From positions 186,001 through 250,000 of the forward strand of contig WHUX01000041.1 in NCBI GenBank assembly GCA_015179025.1: a DNA stretch of 64,000 bases, read 5' to 3'. Source of the DNA: Terfezia claveryi (taxonomy: Eukaryota > Ascomycota > Pezizomycetes > Pezizales > Pezizaceae). Positions 11,591 through 22,450 of the stretch are shown in pieces (the first letter of the stretch is position 1; every line of letters starts with the position of its first letter). The position numbers and the translations under genes are program-made. The notes below the pieces were generated by a model, which searched no databases, had not been told where the DNA came from, and saw nothing but the letters and a program-made list of their open reading frames with translations.

Positions 11591-11746
11591 GAAGTAATGA
11601 TCAGGTTCGGTTTCTATTTCATTGCAAAGCACAGGGCAAGAGCAAAAAAAAAAAATTTTTCTGCCCAAATAATTGTGAATTCTATCAGGATGGTCATAGA
11701 AGCATTATGCGACTACTTACTTCAAATATATATGGCCCATAACTCA

Positions 11747-12339
11747 TACCGTAGAATTCGTCCGATAAGATGGTAATATTTTTTAAGACAGTAACCGCGA
11801 ATAGGACGGTGGCACATTGTAGGGGTACTGCCAATAAAAAGTTGCTAGAAGGTTCGCAATTCCAAGAGGTGACCATCTGGACCAAACACGCAGTAGAAGT
11901 GACTACAACTGGAGAAGATACCAATGAACTAGCAGAAATTCATACACTTGCTTGCCCGGCTTTTACAGGTCAGCGGAGAAAGCAATATTCACGGGAATTT
12001 AAGCTAGCAACAATTACATACTGGAGGAAATACCCGATACTACCGTACCCCCAGAAGGGTTGGGATGGTACGAGCCTGAGTCCAATTCTAGAGAGGAAGA
12101 TGCAGTGGGTGAGGAAGTTCAAGCATAACGGCTGAGGGTGCCAGTGGTAGAGCGTTAAATCCAATACCGGTAGCTAGACACATACACATAGCGCTCGCTA
12201 AGTAGTATAAAACAGTAACCGTATTTAAGACAGTAACTGTATTTAAGACAGTAATCGCGAATAGGACGATGAGGATGCTACAGGCAAAACCAACGTACTG
12301 TGTTTAAGACTGCAAGCTTATCGGACGAATTCTACGGTA
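11747..12339 (+). mobile_element. Pogo-like miniature element with perfect 23-bp terminal inverted repeats
   Basis: The ends at 11747-11769 and 12317-12339 are perfect inverted repeats containing CCGTAGAATTCGTCCGATAA, and both end in TA, as for Tc1/mariner/pogo insertions. Inside, a plus-strand frame ends in RRKQYSREFKLATITYW, which resembles the N-terminal helix-turn-helix of pogo/CENP-B-type transposases. The catalytic DDE part is absent, so the element would be non-autonomous. Subterminal direct repeats (ACAGTAACCGCGAATAGGAC) occur near both ends. Confidence 0.8.
12210..12269. repeat. 18-bp subterminal tandem repeat
   Basis: Three copies of an 18-bp unit, ACAGTAACCGTATTTAAG, with substitutions; the last runs into CGCGAATAGGACG, which also occurs near the left end of the same element at about 11783-11811. 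Such repeats may be transposase-binding sites. Confidence 0.8.
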
Positions 12340-12360
12340 CTTCTATATTATAAAGGCACC

Positions 12361-12374
12361 AAAAAAGCAAAAAG
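12361..12374 (-). terminator. RNA polymerase III terminator of tRNA-Glu
   Basis: On the minus strand the tRNA 3' end is followed within seven bases by two T runs of five and six, the normal Pol III stop signal. Confidence 0.75.
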
Positions 12375-12380
12375 GGTAAT

Positions 12381-12471
12381 TCCGCACCGGGGAGTCGAAC
12401 CCCGGTCTCCGAGGAGCTCACCTTCTTGTTTGAATGAAAGCTCGGTATGCTAGCCGTTACACCAGTGCGGA
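12381..12471 (-). tRNA. tRNA-Glu (UUC anticodon), intron-containing
   Basis: Cloverleaf read on the minus strand: acceptor TCCGCAC pairs with GTGCGGA, the D arm includes GTGTAACGGCTAGCA (A box), the anticodon stem CCGAG pairs with CTCGG, and the T arm is CGGGG-TTCGACT-CCCCG (B box). The loop reads CT-TTC-A, giving anticodon UUC for glutamate. About 20 nt (beginning TTCAAACAAG) interrupt the loop after position 37, the canonical site for a nuclear tRNA intron. The gene sits alone between miniature transposons. Confidence 0.93.
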
Positions 12472-12722
12472 TTGGTATAGAACATAATTGGAGCTTTCAC
12501 AGATAATTGGGTTAGGCCATCTTAACTTCTTCAAATTATTTATTATCGACTTCAAAGAACTAATATAATAGAACAGAAGACACCACCATTTGCAATAACT
12601 ACTGGCTTTTGGATTATCTCCGCCAATAGATTCAAAAATTAATCCCTTTACTACCGAAAGTGGTTGACTGTGAATGATGATGATTCGACGGGTCCGCCAA
12701 GTTATGTTTGTTCGAGTTTGTA

Positions 12723-13330
12723 TGTATATGTTCTGGGCCGCTCGCGGGCGGCATACCCACTGTGCCGGCCGCGGGCAATTAATAAAATTCCTCAATTTGG
12801 TAAATCTCAATCGAACAAAACATTCTGCGACACTCAAAAAACACCCTAAGAAGTTATTTTGACTGCCCTATCCACATCATATACCCTTCCTGTTGATTAG
12901 TGGGAGACGGCAGACATTGAACAAGGTAGAATTCCGGAAAAGTTACCTCAAGCCCTTCAGATGGTGAAGTACATGCTGGCGATGTTAACAACTCATCACT
13001 GCATCTCTGATGATGAAGGAATAGGGAAGAGGATACTGAGTTTACTGCTGCCCTAAAAATCCGCACCCCTATCCAATGGGTATTTGGAAATTAGTTTCTT
13101 ATCCACGGGGGTTCTTATTGACGAGGCCTTATTGCTGGGGCTATATCGATCATCTTATGCTGAATATTGATATGCTATGTGGAATTCAGTGAAATTTGGA
13201 GCAATCATAATTATAATATCTTTGTCTACATCTTGTTGCAAGATTGATTTTTATACTAGAAAAATCCAGGCTATTCCTCACTTATAAAATCCAAGTCAGG
13301 TGCAAAGCGGTACTTTCTTAATAACAGGTA
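12723..13330 (+). repeat. Dispersed repeat, copy 1 (about 600 bp)
   Basis: Nearly the same sequence occurs at 57881-58490 in the same orientation, starting at GTATATGTTCTGGGCCGCTC and running past AGTGGGAGACGGCAGACATT to ACTTTCTTAATAA. The middle encodes, in one plus frame, a short acidic peptide (ADIEQGRIPEKLPQALQMV...) ending in WVFGN and a stop; in this copy one base change breaks it. GC-rich CCCGCGGGC-type motifs mark the left end. The parent element is unknown; an hAT-type transposon is possible. Confidence 0.85.
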
Positions 13331-13427
13331 CTGTTTTATATGCAGATTGCTAAGCTACTCCAAACGGCACATATCTCGCGCAGAACAAAACTATCAAAGT
13401 ATAGTGACGTGAGGAGTCTTCTACATA

Positions 13428-13508
13428 CAGTACCCTGGCAAAAGTATTTGCGACCCTCCCATATATTTTTGCGGCGGGGGTCCGCAAATACTTTCGCCGG
13501 GGTATTGT
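13428..13508. mobile_element. 81-bp palindromic Tc1/mariner-like miniature element
   Basis: Left ACAGTACCCTGGCAAAAGTA and right TACTTTCGCCGGGGTATTGT form an imperfect inverted repeat extending over GTATTTGCGACC/GGTCCGCAAATAC, with only about 20 bases between arms, and TA flanks. The ACAGTACCC...GGCAAAAGTATTTG style end is typical of fungal Tc1/mariner elements. Confidence 0.75.
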
Positions 13509-13926
13509 ATGCTCTTACCAATGTACTTTGTAATAACAAGTGACAGGGAGGTTCTCATACTAAAATAACAAGCATGCTAATTATAGTTTTACAACAACAT
13601 TTAGCAGCTAGTATAACAATTTTGCTATTGATATGTATACTGTATACTGCTGGGATCTAGAAATATTTACGATTACCCTCAAGTGCAACTGGCACTTGTT
13701 CATCAATCCAGTGGGTTGAAATATTTTTTTCAATTCACCTATGTTGGTTATATCTACAGCCCTATTTGATTCGTGGACAAATATAACCAGCTTAGATCGG
13801 TTGCAACTCGTAAATGTACAGTTATGTTGTAGTCAACTAACCGGTACCTAAGTAGGAGTATTTTTAGCGCAAAGAAGTGAAACATATCGTCCTGAAAGCT
13901 ACACATCACATGATGTCACTACCACA

Positions 13927-14217
13927 ATGCCTCGAACATCAGGAAAAGCTCAAGCCCTGCAAGATATTGATACTGAGGTTGAGGGTATTACTCATGCTTA
14001 TGCATTGGCATCCTAATCAGAAGAAGAAGAATATATTATGAAGAGGATATTGAGGACTTGCTTCTTATGCAAGAGGTTATTATCTCCGACCGATACCTAC
14101 TCTCCCGCAATAGTGCAGGACGGCATAATATTAATATCCTTGAGACTTATATTCAAGACGACCCTGATGCTGCATTCCTTAACCTATTCCGCATGTATCT
14201 GGCAAGTTGTTGAGATT
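13927..14217 (+). pseudogene. N-terminal remnant of a Harbinger-like (DDE) transposase
   Basis: From an ATG at 13927 the frame reads MPRTSGKAQALQDIDTEVEG, then a stop after YALAS, then in the same frame an acidic stretch and EDIEDLLLMQEVIISDRYLLSR. This layout (MPR start, acidic run, then an L..LQ....RYL motif) resembles the leader of fungal PIF/Harbinger-type transposases. The TAA would come from CAA by a C-to-T change. No catalytic region follows. Assignment is by resemblance only. Confidence 0.4.
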
Positions 14218-14229
14218 ACTGGCTGATGC

Positions 14230-15313
14230 TAGTGGAGGGGCTTATTGTGGAAGGGTATTTCAGAGTATATTTCACTGCCTCTAATATAAGCATCACATTC
14301 GGACGTGACCCCCATATTTCATCCCAACTGCCAAAAAAATGCGCATTTCCGTTCTAAAGTCTGATTAATTGAAGCTTTATTCTTTTCAGCTTTAACTCAA
14401 GCGCTGTTGCTTCCTTCCATGAGCGTTTCATATTTTGTTACAGTTCCTTTGACCGTGATATGCTCTTCATTTGACTTTAACAAACTTATGCCATGTTATT
14501 TGCTTCCCTCGTAGCTCTTCCTGATTCTCTTCAATCCATGCTACCCAAATTTCGACCATGAGCCGCTGCGGTTGAGAAGGCATTGTGGTATGAGGGTATT
14601 GCATGCTGGATATGGAATTCTGTAGGCGTCACAGAGCTTTTCCTGTAGCTAGTCGTGACAGGAGGTTTATTGGAGGTTTATTGAGAGTAACGTGAGTGAG
14701 TGCTCTCCAGTTCCTACCCTTTTGAAGGGTGTTCCCAACGCTCTATATATATACATAAAGGGATAACATAGTATACCATAGTGAGAAGGTATGTACTGTA
14801 GTTACGTGTGTAACATCGTCATAACAGCCATGTGCAAGCGGGTATACTAGGCGGCAAGCGAATATAGTGAGCGGATATAAACCGTTGTACTTAATGGGTG
14901 GCTTGTAGCGGATATAGACCGGCATACCAATACGCCTTTCAACAGATACAGACTCTTATTGACAACCGTTAGTTTATTTGTGCAACAGGTTAAACATGAT
15001 GCATAGCACAAAAAACCGAGCTGTAACTATTTAATGGCAAAGCAAGGGGTGATCTTATTATTCAATGCCATCAGTCCTAATTTCATGCCCTCAAACAATA
15101 CGGGACAGGAGACAAAGACCAGACTTCTAAAGGGACAGTACAGAATCAACGAATGTGATAGGACACACACGAAACAAAGTAAAATTCTTAGGATTCTCTG
15201 TCAACCCATCATAGAACTGAGCATGTAATATTGAATTGATCCACTGGAACCGAAAGCTTCCAGTCTACTGAAGTTATGATACCATATCATTAGCATGGTA
15301 GATGCATCTGGAA
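14230..15313. other. Non-coding spacer
   Basis: No supported gene. A short direct repeat (GGAGGTTTATTGGAGGTTTATT) is present near 14663-14684 and AT-rich sequence around 14750. Nothing else stands out. Confidence 0.5.
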
Positions 15314-16390
15314 CTAATTTAAAGGCATACTTACACCAATGATCTTTCCCCAAAAGTTTCTCTTCACAGGAACAGGATCCGGGATTGGTGGGGATACCAA
15401 TCCCTGTGTGGTAACCATGAGATTCACAGGGGTTTTGATACGCAATGATGTCTCTTGCAAGCGGGCATTAGAATGTATGCTTTCCTGATCAGATCTCCTT
15501 GACTTTGCAGATGATAATGACCGTTTTGAGGCGGTACCAGATGAGTTTTTGGAATTTTGTGATGCTGCATTTTGAACTGGTTCTTCGGTAGCTTGTGGTT
15601 CAGCTAACAGATTTGTCTCCTCCAGGTTTTCCTGTCTTTTGATTTCTTGTGCTGGGTCAGGTTTCTCCTGTGGGGCAGATCCTCCCGCAACTTCTTCCAC
15701 TTGTTGCTCGGGTACCGCGGCTTCCTCGACTATCGAACTCAAAGGACCTTGTTCTGCTGGTGGGCTTTCATCAAGAATCAAAATTGTATCGAAGATCTCC
15801 AAGTGAAACTGGGACTTGGCCTCCCTTTTAATATTGTTCGAGAGGTCGTAAAACTTGTCTCGAAGCTGCTGTTCCTCACGCTCGCATTCAATACCAAGTT
15901 CAGTTGGAATCAGTTGCTTATTGACCTTGTATGCCTTGATAAGGTCGTGCCTGAGACTGAAAAAGCTATCTCGAATATTTTCCCTTATAACCTTGTCAAA
16001 GGATAGCTTCAGAGCTCCTTCCTCGTCGACAAATGTGCGGTCAAACTGCTCACGGAACTTCCTGCTCAATGCCCACAACCTTGTCCATATTTCTTCCTTG
16101 TACTTTTTCCTTAGGGCCCTAAGCTCTGACCTGAACTGGTCTTCCAGCTCTTGATCACGGCTTCGGTGATCTTCAGAATAATACTGGGGAGTGTAGCTTC
16201 TCGTGCTTCCTACAGCACCTACCGGTGTCTGCTCTTGTACTGGCGTTGGATTTCCGGACCAATGATTGCGTGAAACTTGCCGATTGTAAGCAAGGAATGG
16301 GACCATCGCAATAGGTGCCATAATCCGAGTGAAAATATAGGGAAACGAAAGCAGTGTGGAGGACAGGAAATGCAAGCAGAGCTTGAGCAC
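15314..16390 (-). CDS. Hypothetical charged coiled-coil protein
   Basis: Open frame of 358 aa from ATG 16390, or about 335 aa from ATG 16321 (MAPIAMVPFLAY), which may be the better start. I do not recognise the family. Residues of about 80-200 (long start) are rich in Arg, Lys and Glu with helical periodicity (ELEDQFRSELRALRKKYKEE), suggesting coiled coil. The next 100 residues are acidic and Pro/Gln-rich (SIVEEAAVPEQQVEEV), followed by a Ser-rich basic stretch and the C-terminal KRNFWGKIIG. The coding end may be spliced: GTAAGTATG follows IIG, and an acceptor at about 15275 would place a stop directly after it. No signal peptide is convincing; the first 20 residues of the long form are hydrophobic and could be a signal if that start is used. 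Confidence 0.55.
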   Translation of the reverse strand: MLKLCLHFLSSTLLSFPYIFTRIMAPIAMVPFLAYNRQVSRNHWSGNPTPVQEQTPVGAVGSTRSYTPQYYSEDHRSRDQELEDQFRSELRALRKKYKEEIWTRLWALSRKFREQFDRTFVDEEGALKLSFDKVIRENIRDSFFSLRHDLIKAYKVNKQLIPTELGIECEREEQQLRDKFYDLSNNIKREAKSQFHLEIFDTILILDESPPAEQGPLSSIVEEAAVPEQQVEEVAGGSAPQEKPDPAQEIKRQENLEETNLLAEPQATEEPVQNAASQNSKNSSGTASKRSLSSAKSRRSDQESIHSNARLQETSLRIKTPVNLMVTTQGLVSPPIPDPVPVKRNFWGKIIGVSMPLN

Positions 16391-17270
16391 CGGTACCTAT
16401 TGAAGACAGGGATAAAATAAAATGAAGGTGAAGCAGGCGAGGATAATGAACAAAAGGAGAACAAGGGGCGTTGTGATCAAGCTCTTGCAGAAAAATGCTG
16501 CCCAAACCACAGAGGTTTACAGCAATGACTCTCTACTGTTTGAAGTTCGAGAAAATTCCCTGTGTACGGAATATACGAAGCCTTTTCTTTCTGTTTGGTG
16601 AGGTTTAGATTGAACGGTGACATGTACTCAGTAAAGTGCTAGTATACTTCTCCAATTTCTGCGTCTACCCAATTCAGTAAGGGGGTTACTATCCTCACTA
16701 TACATGTATATACATAGCCTCTCTTACTGCAAAAGAGATAGAGCTTGCCAAGCTTTCCACATAACCTTCATTCTCAGTTACATAGATGCCTTTGGTCTAG
16801 ATGCAACTGACTTTACGAGTGAGAGAGTGAGTTGAGGGTAACTCTGAGATTATAAGACCCCTACATGTCGAGATCTTTGTTACAGGTTCTCCAACGACCA
16901 AAAGGGTGAGAATATCTATGTGGAGTTCAATACGCAAATCAATCGCTGGAATATCTAACTCCGAGGTTTAGGAAAGGCCTGTTTGACTCAATGAACCGGC
17001 AGACTGATTATGGAGTTAGTACAATGTTTAATTAAGTGCCTCAAAATAAACCGGATGTACTAGATAAGCCTATTTTAAGAGAGAAGATCTGCCCTGCATA
17101 CGGTTGTAGGAATAGATGGACAACTATTCAATGTCCAAGGAGGGTATGTATAATGTGCGTTATTGGGTGTATTCAACCAGTGGACTCATATTGGTAAATT
17201 ACCCTTAATAAATTGAGATACCACTAGTACCAATTCAGTTATGGCGATTCCAGGGGCCATACCTAGGTGT
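16391..17270. other. Non-coding spacer upstream of coiled-coil gene
   Basis: Contains the presumed promoter and 5' UTR of the minus-strand gene. No other gene, RNA or clear repeat seen. Confidence 0.5.
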
Positions 17271-17271
17271 T

Positions 17272-17897
17272 ATAAGAGAGGTTTTGCGGCTATAGAGGAT
17301 CCAATTATGGATTATGGAGGTCATGCTTGTATTCCAGTATAAATGCTCTGGTCCGTTGCGGAATTGCAGGGCCGTTCCGTAATGGCATACATGTGTACTC
17401 TAGGCAATATATGAAGGCAAATTGAGTAAAAACCGAGTCTATTATTCTATTCATAACAAAATCTCAAACCTCTGCTTGATCAAACCTCTACTTGTTCAAT
17501 CAAACCTCATACTTCACTGCAAGAAATTCCATGATACCTGTCATCAATATTATTATAGGTCTTCTTCTTTCCTGCATGCAATTATGAACATGTGCGATAC
17601 CATCAAATACATCATGCTCCACAATTACTCGTTTCCCATCATTTTTTTTGGCCAGCAATTAAAATACAGTGCATCATTCCGCAGCTCATATTTATTTAAT
17701 GCCTTCCATCGCAGTTTAATTGCTGGTAAATCACCTGCTGGGGCCTTCAAGTTTGGGTCACGGAGATATGCGTTTATTTGAATGTCATTACACCCCACAT
17801 AAGCATGTAATCCACCACGGTAGGTATGTTGTTGCACGTTAATGATCACTAACGAGAGATAGGACGAGAGATATCCTTAGGACTGCAAAACCTCTGT
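17272..17897. repeat. Decayed element of the AGAGGTTTTGC family
   Basis: Left end ATAAGAGAGGTTTTGCGGCT and right end AGGACTGCAAAACCTCTGTG share an inverted core AGAGGTTTTGC, as in the element at 34507-35114. Sequence beyond the right end (about 17935-17975, with AAGTGCGCT.CATGGGTT) also matches the inner right part of that element. Terminal similarity is short, so borders are tentative. Confidence 0.45.
17520..17850 (-). pseudogene. Fragment of an unknown repeated protein (AYLRDPNLKA family), copy 1
   Basis: The minus strand encodes INAYLRDPNLKAPAGDLPAI, then ALYFNCWPKKMMGNE and a stop. The plus strand at 31085-31430 encodes KLKAYLRDPNLKAQPGDLQS and CWQKNNNGKQVVWSMNVFDI. Nucleotide similarity continues past the stop here (GTGGAGCATGATGTATTTGA against GTTTGGAGCATGAACGTGTT). 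I do not recognise the parent protein. Confidence 0.6.
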
Positions 17898-17984
17898 GTT
17901 TTCATTTTATTTCCATTCTTAGTGCCAACCAGACTATTCTTACTGGGGTACAAGTGCGCTGCATGGGTTATAAGATAGCTGGAC

Positions 17985-18062
17985 CTCGCTATAGCGGATT
18001 CCTTGTTATACCGGACGGACCAGCTCTCGCTATACCGGACGGCCATACAATACCGGTCCGGA
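17985..18062. repeat. Cluster of TATACCGGACGG motifs
   Basis: CTATAGCGGATTCCTTGTTA, then two copies of TATACCGGACGGNC, then ATACCGGTCCGGAC. It looks like terminal or subterminal repeats of a small DNA transposon, but I cannot define its ends. Confidence 0.4.
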
Positions 18063-18152
18063 CAGTGTGGTACTTACTTGCATGTGTCCTAAAATATCAT
18101 CCAACAAGACGCAAATAAGAAAGCCAAGGATATTTAATGACTATTACAGGTA

Positions 18153-18334
18153 CCGGGAAAACTGGTGACTAAGAGCCCTTGTCAAAAAGTGAATCGTAGA
18201 ATCAGTAATACAGCAGTAAAGTAAGTCACAATCGTGTAGCCAAGTCTGCCTATGTTGCCACAAGTAGTAACGCTGCTACCATCAAAGGGAAGATCAAAAG
18301 ATAGACAAGGGCTCTTATTCACCAGTTTTCCCGG
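18153..18334. mobile_element. 182-bp MITE with 31-bp terminal inverted repeats, copy 1
   Basis: Left arm begins CCGGGAAAACTGGTGACTAA and the right arm ends TTATTCACCAGTTTTCCCGG. The 31-bp arms differ at one position. A second copy, inverted and with a decayed far end, lies at 31531-31695. No coding capacity. Confidence 0.88.
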
Positions 18335-18528
18335 ACCAGAAGTCCAGTGTTTGTAAACGACAACAAAACCAATATAATCGAGTCTCAAACGCAGACTATT
18401 TACTCAAAAAAAAACAAGCAAAGAGTCGACAATAATATCACGCCAGTTCACTTGGGTCTCAACAACTTCAACAAATCAAATGACTTACAACTTCCCACCT
18501 CGATCAATCCCCTAAATGCATCTGCCAG

Positions 18529-19889
<1,361 letters not shown>

Positions 19890-20511
19890 TCCTCTCTTGT
19901 GTTGAGCAATTCTTGGACTGAGTCTGAAATCGGGGGAAGCTGTATACGGTTGTCCTTTCTCGCTCCAGCAAAGCCGAGAGCTTTAAATGAGGAGGAAACC
20001 GAGAAAGAGAAGGTGCTGCTGCAGCTGGGGATCGGTTCTAAGCAAATAGCCTGGTGGCTTAATTTTTCTTTTCTAGACGATATTACGGAAAAGCTCGCAG
20101 TTGGGAAAAGAGCTGATTACACACTACAAGTATCCGTATACCTATATGTACAGTCAGACTAACCTATGTATACCAGCTGCTCTGCACCTGTCCGGGCTGC
20201 TTGCCTGCATCTAATGATCCTACTGGAAGTAGCTAGCTCTGGCCTAGGTACTTACTCTACGTCAGGCCTGCCACCAATCATTGGTCAGATTAATCGGTAA
20301 ACAGCTGTTGCTCTGGAGATGAGGGCACCAACCACAAGCTCGATTGCTTGTATATACATCCTGTGACATCATGCGTGCGGCCATCTATTATTGGTCGGCG
20401 TCAGCTATTTGCCATGATCAGTAGCTTTCCTTTGATAGAGTATCGACTGCTCATTCCTACTTTTTCTGCTCTAAATCAAAAGGAGGGGACACTTGATCTC
20501 AAAATCTCAGA
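19890..20511. other. Spacer between kinase pseudogene and coiled-coil gene
   Basis: Divergent upstream region of both genes. Two similar phrases (CAATCATTGGTC and TATTATTGGTCGGCGTCAG) near 20275 and 20388 are the only repetition noticed. No RNA gene seen. Confidence 0.45.
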
Positions 20512-22450
20512 ATGCTTCGCGAGGTTACAGACCAAACCTCAACCGTCCGTGAGGCGGCCGTCGGTTTCTATGCGATTGGCAGCAATGTGCCTCCGGATCC
20601 ATCAAATCATGATCAGTATGTAGTCATGCCTGTGCTGTTCAAGTTTCTTGTCTCGTTGTATTAGTTGCTTTCGATACAGTTCTTCCTTCAGCATTTTCCG
20701 AGTCCCGACGTGTGTTCTTGCTAAGACTGAGGATCAATAAAACGACTAGGACCAACCCCGCGCCAACGACCCTGCCGACGCCAGTTGTAGAACGACAGGA
20801 ATGCATGCCTCAAGCTGAAGCGGAATCGGTATGCCCTAGATGCTTATGGGCGATAACTCTTTTGGACTATCCCGAAATGACTAACTTTACTTAGTCTAAA
20901 CCGTATGTCGTTTCAGTAGAACCGGGGCATGATACAGAGGCCATCATGGTGGCTGCGGAAGCTATTGCAGACAGTACAGCCTCACCATGCGAGGTTGGCA
21001 GCGAACCAGACAAGGTAGGGGCGTCTGGTGCACAGGATATGACCAACGCCAGAATTGGAGGTTTAGGCCCGAGTCGTGAACAAAATTTGCCCAGTGCTGG
21101 GTGTCATTCCAAGGGTAGCGCTTCTAGAAAGCCTGGGGGGCCCAGGAAGACCGTCGTGCAGGAAACGGAGGATTCGGATTCGGATTATGGATCGGATTCG
21201 ACTATCGAGACGGTGATGGACTGGACTGGATTAGTTAAAATGGCCCACAATACCTTTAGAGCGCTCAAGAACAAACTCCAAGAGCAACAGGAGCTCGAGG
21301 AAAAAGATCGTATTATTGGCAAGCTTAAGAAGAGCAACAAGAAGAAACGATGCGAACTCGAAGAGCTCAAAGACACCATCAGCATGCTCGAAGGCACCAT
21401 CAGCATGCTCCGAGAGCACAGTAACCAGATGGAAGGAAAGTTTAAGGATGCAGAGACGCTTCTTCGAAAAGCAAACGCTAGCACTGCGGATTTGAGAAGT
21501 GACCTTGCGCGTCTTAGTAATGCGCTGCCAGAGTTGACCAAGGACGATCAATACTTCAAAACGAAATTCTCGGGGATTTTCTATTCGCTCGAAAGCTGGG
21601 TGCTCCAATACTTTATGCACTCGAAAATCGACTCTTCAAACTTACAGTCATTACCCACCGAGTTGATAGTAGGCCTCTCCGAAATTTGGGGTGAGGGTTG
21701 GGAAGCTTTCGCTTTGGAAGAAACCTTACACACTATCGAGGCTGTAGCAATACTTGTTATCCAAAACATGATATTCGACACTAGAATATTGGGCATTTTA
21801 GGAGATTCCTTGCCGAAGATAGAAGAATACTTTAGTTCTTGCTGTAGGTTTTCCAAGTGCTATCTTACAAGAGTCACATACTAATTGAGTTAAAATATGC
21901 AGCTGTGGACGAGATTAATAATTGGCAAATGAAAACTACTCGCATGATAGTTGAACTTAAGGGATTTCCGGCAAGATTCAAACAGCGGGTTTGCGAAGTG
22001 GTGGAGTATATTGAAAAGCTGCTTGGTCCGCTTGGGGATGGTACGCCTAGGAGGGTGCTCGCACGGATGCGTCGCCTAAAGGCCATTGTTGAGGAAGCAG
22101 CCGAGCTTGCGCTCGAATGCAGCAAGGAGCCTGCAAAATTTTACTTCCCCACTTATTCCCTGGGGTACCAATGCCAAGCAAGGTATATGACTGATGCGCA
22201 TAGGACGGTCGATGATGAGGGTCTCGGAGACGATGGGGCATGTGTGAAGTTTACGGTGTCACCCGCTGTTCTGAGAGTATCAACTAGGAACGCGAATGAC
22301 GAACCAATAATTATCATGAAGGCCCGGGTGGTCAGACATATGCAGGGGCCATCTAGGGGCGGAGAGAGCAGCCAGACCCGGGATGATATGGAGAGTATTA
22401 CGGCGGGCCAACTAGATCAAGCATTTGGTTCGAGCGAGAATCAGGTTTAA
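20512..22450 (+). CDS. Hypothetical protein with central coiled coil, multi-exon
   Basis: The supported exons are one ending at 20828, then 20895-21843 and 21903-22450; they join in one frame with GT-AG borders. A first exon from ATG 20512 to about 20615-20631 (MLREVTDQTSTVREAAVGFY) is likely, but its splice to the exon ending at 20828 is not resolved. The product is roughly 540 aa or more. I do not recognise it. The N-terminal 100 residues are disordered with an acidic patch (ETEDSDSDYGSDS); residues encoded at 21240-21530 form a long Lys/Glu-rich coiled coil containing an imperfect repeat (DTISMLEGTISML); the part after is more hydrophobic and helical (SWVLQYFMHSKID); the C-terminus is polar. 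No membrane helix or enzyme motif is visible. It could be lineage-specific or NACHT/TE-associated, but nothing shows this. Confidence 0.55.

Noticed and set aside
12457..12837. Minus-strand frame MSVAECFVRLRFTKLRNFINCP shared in part with 57726-58001
   Set aside because: Shared because the two are repeat copies; the frame differs after about 20 codons (different indels), so no selection for coding is evident.
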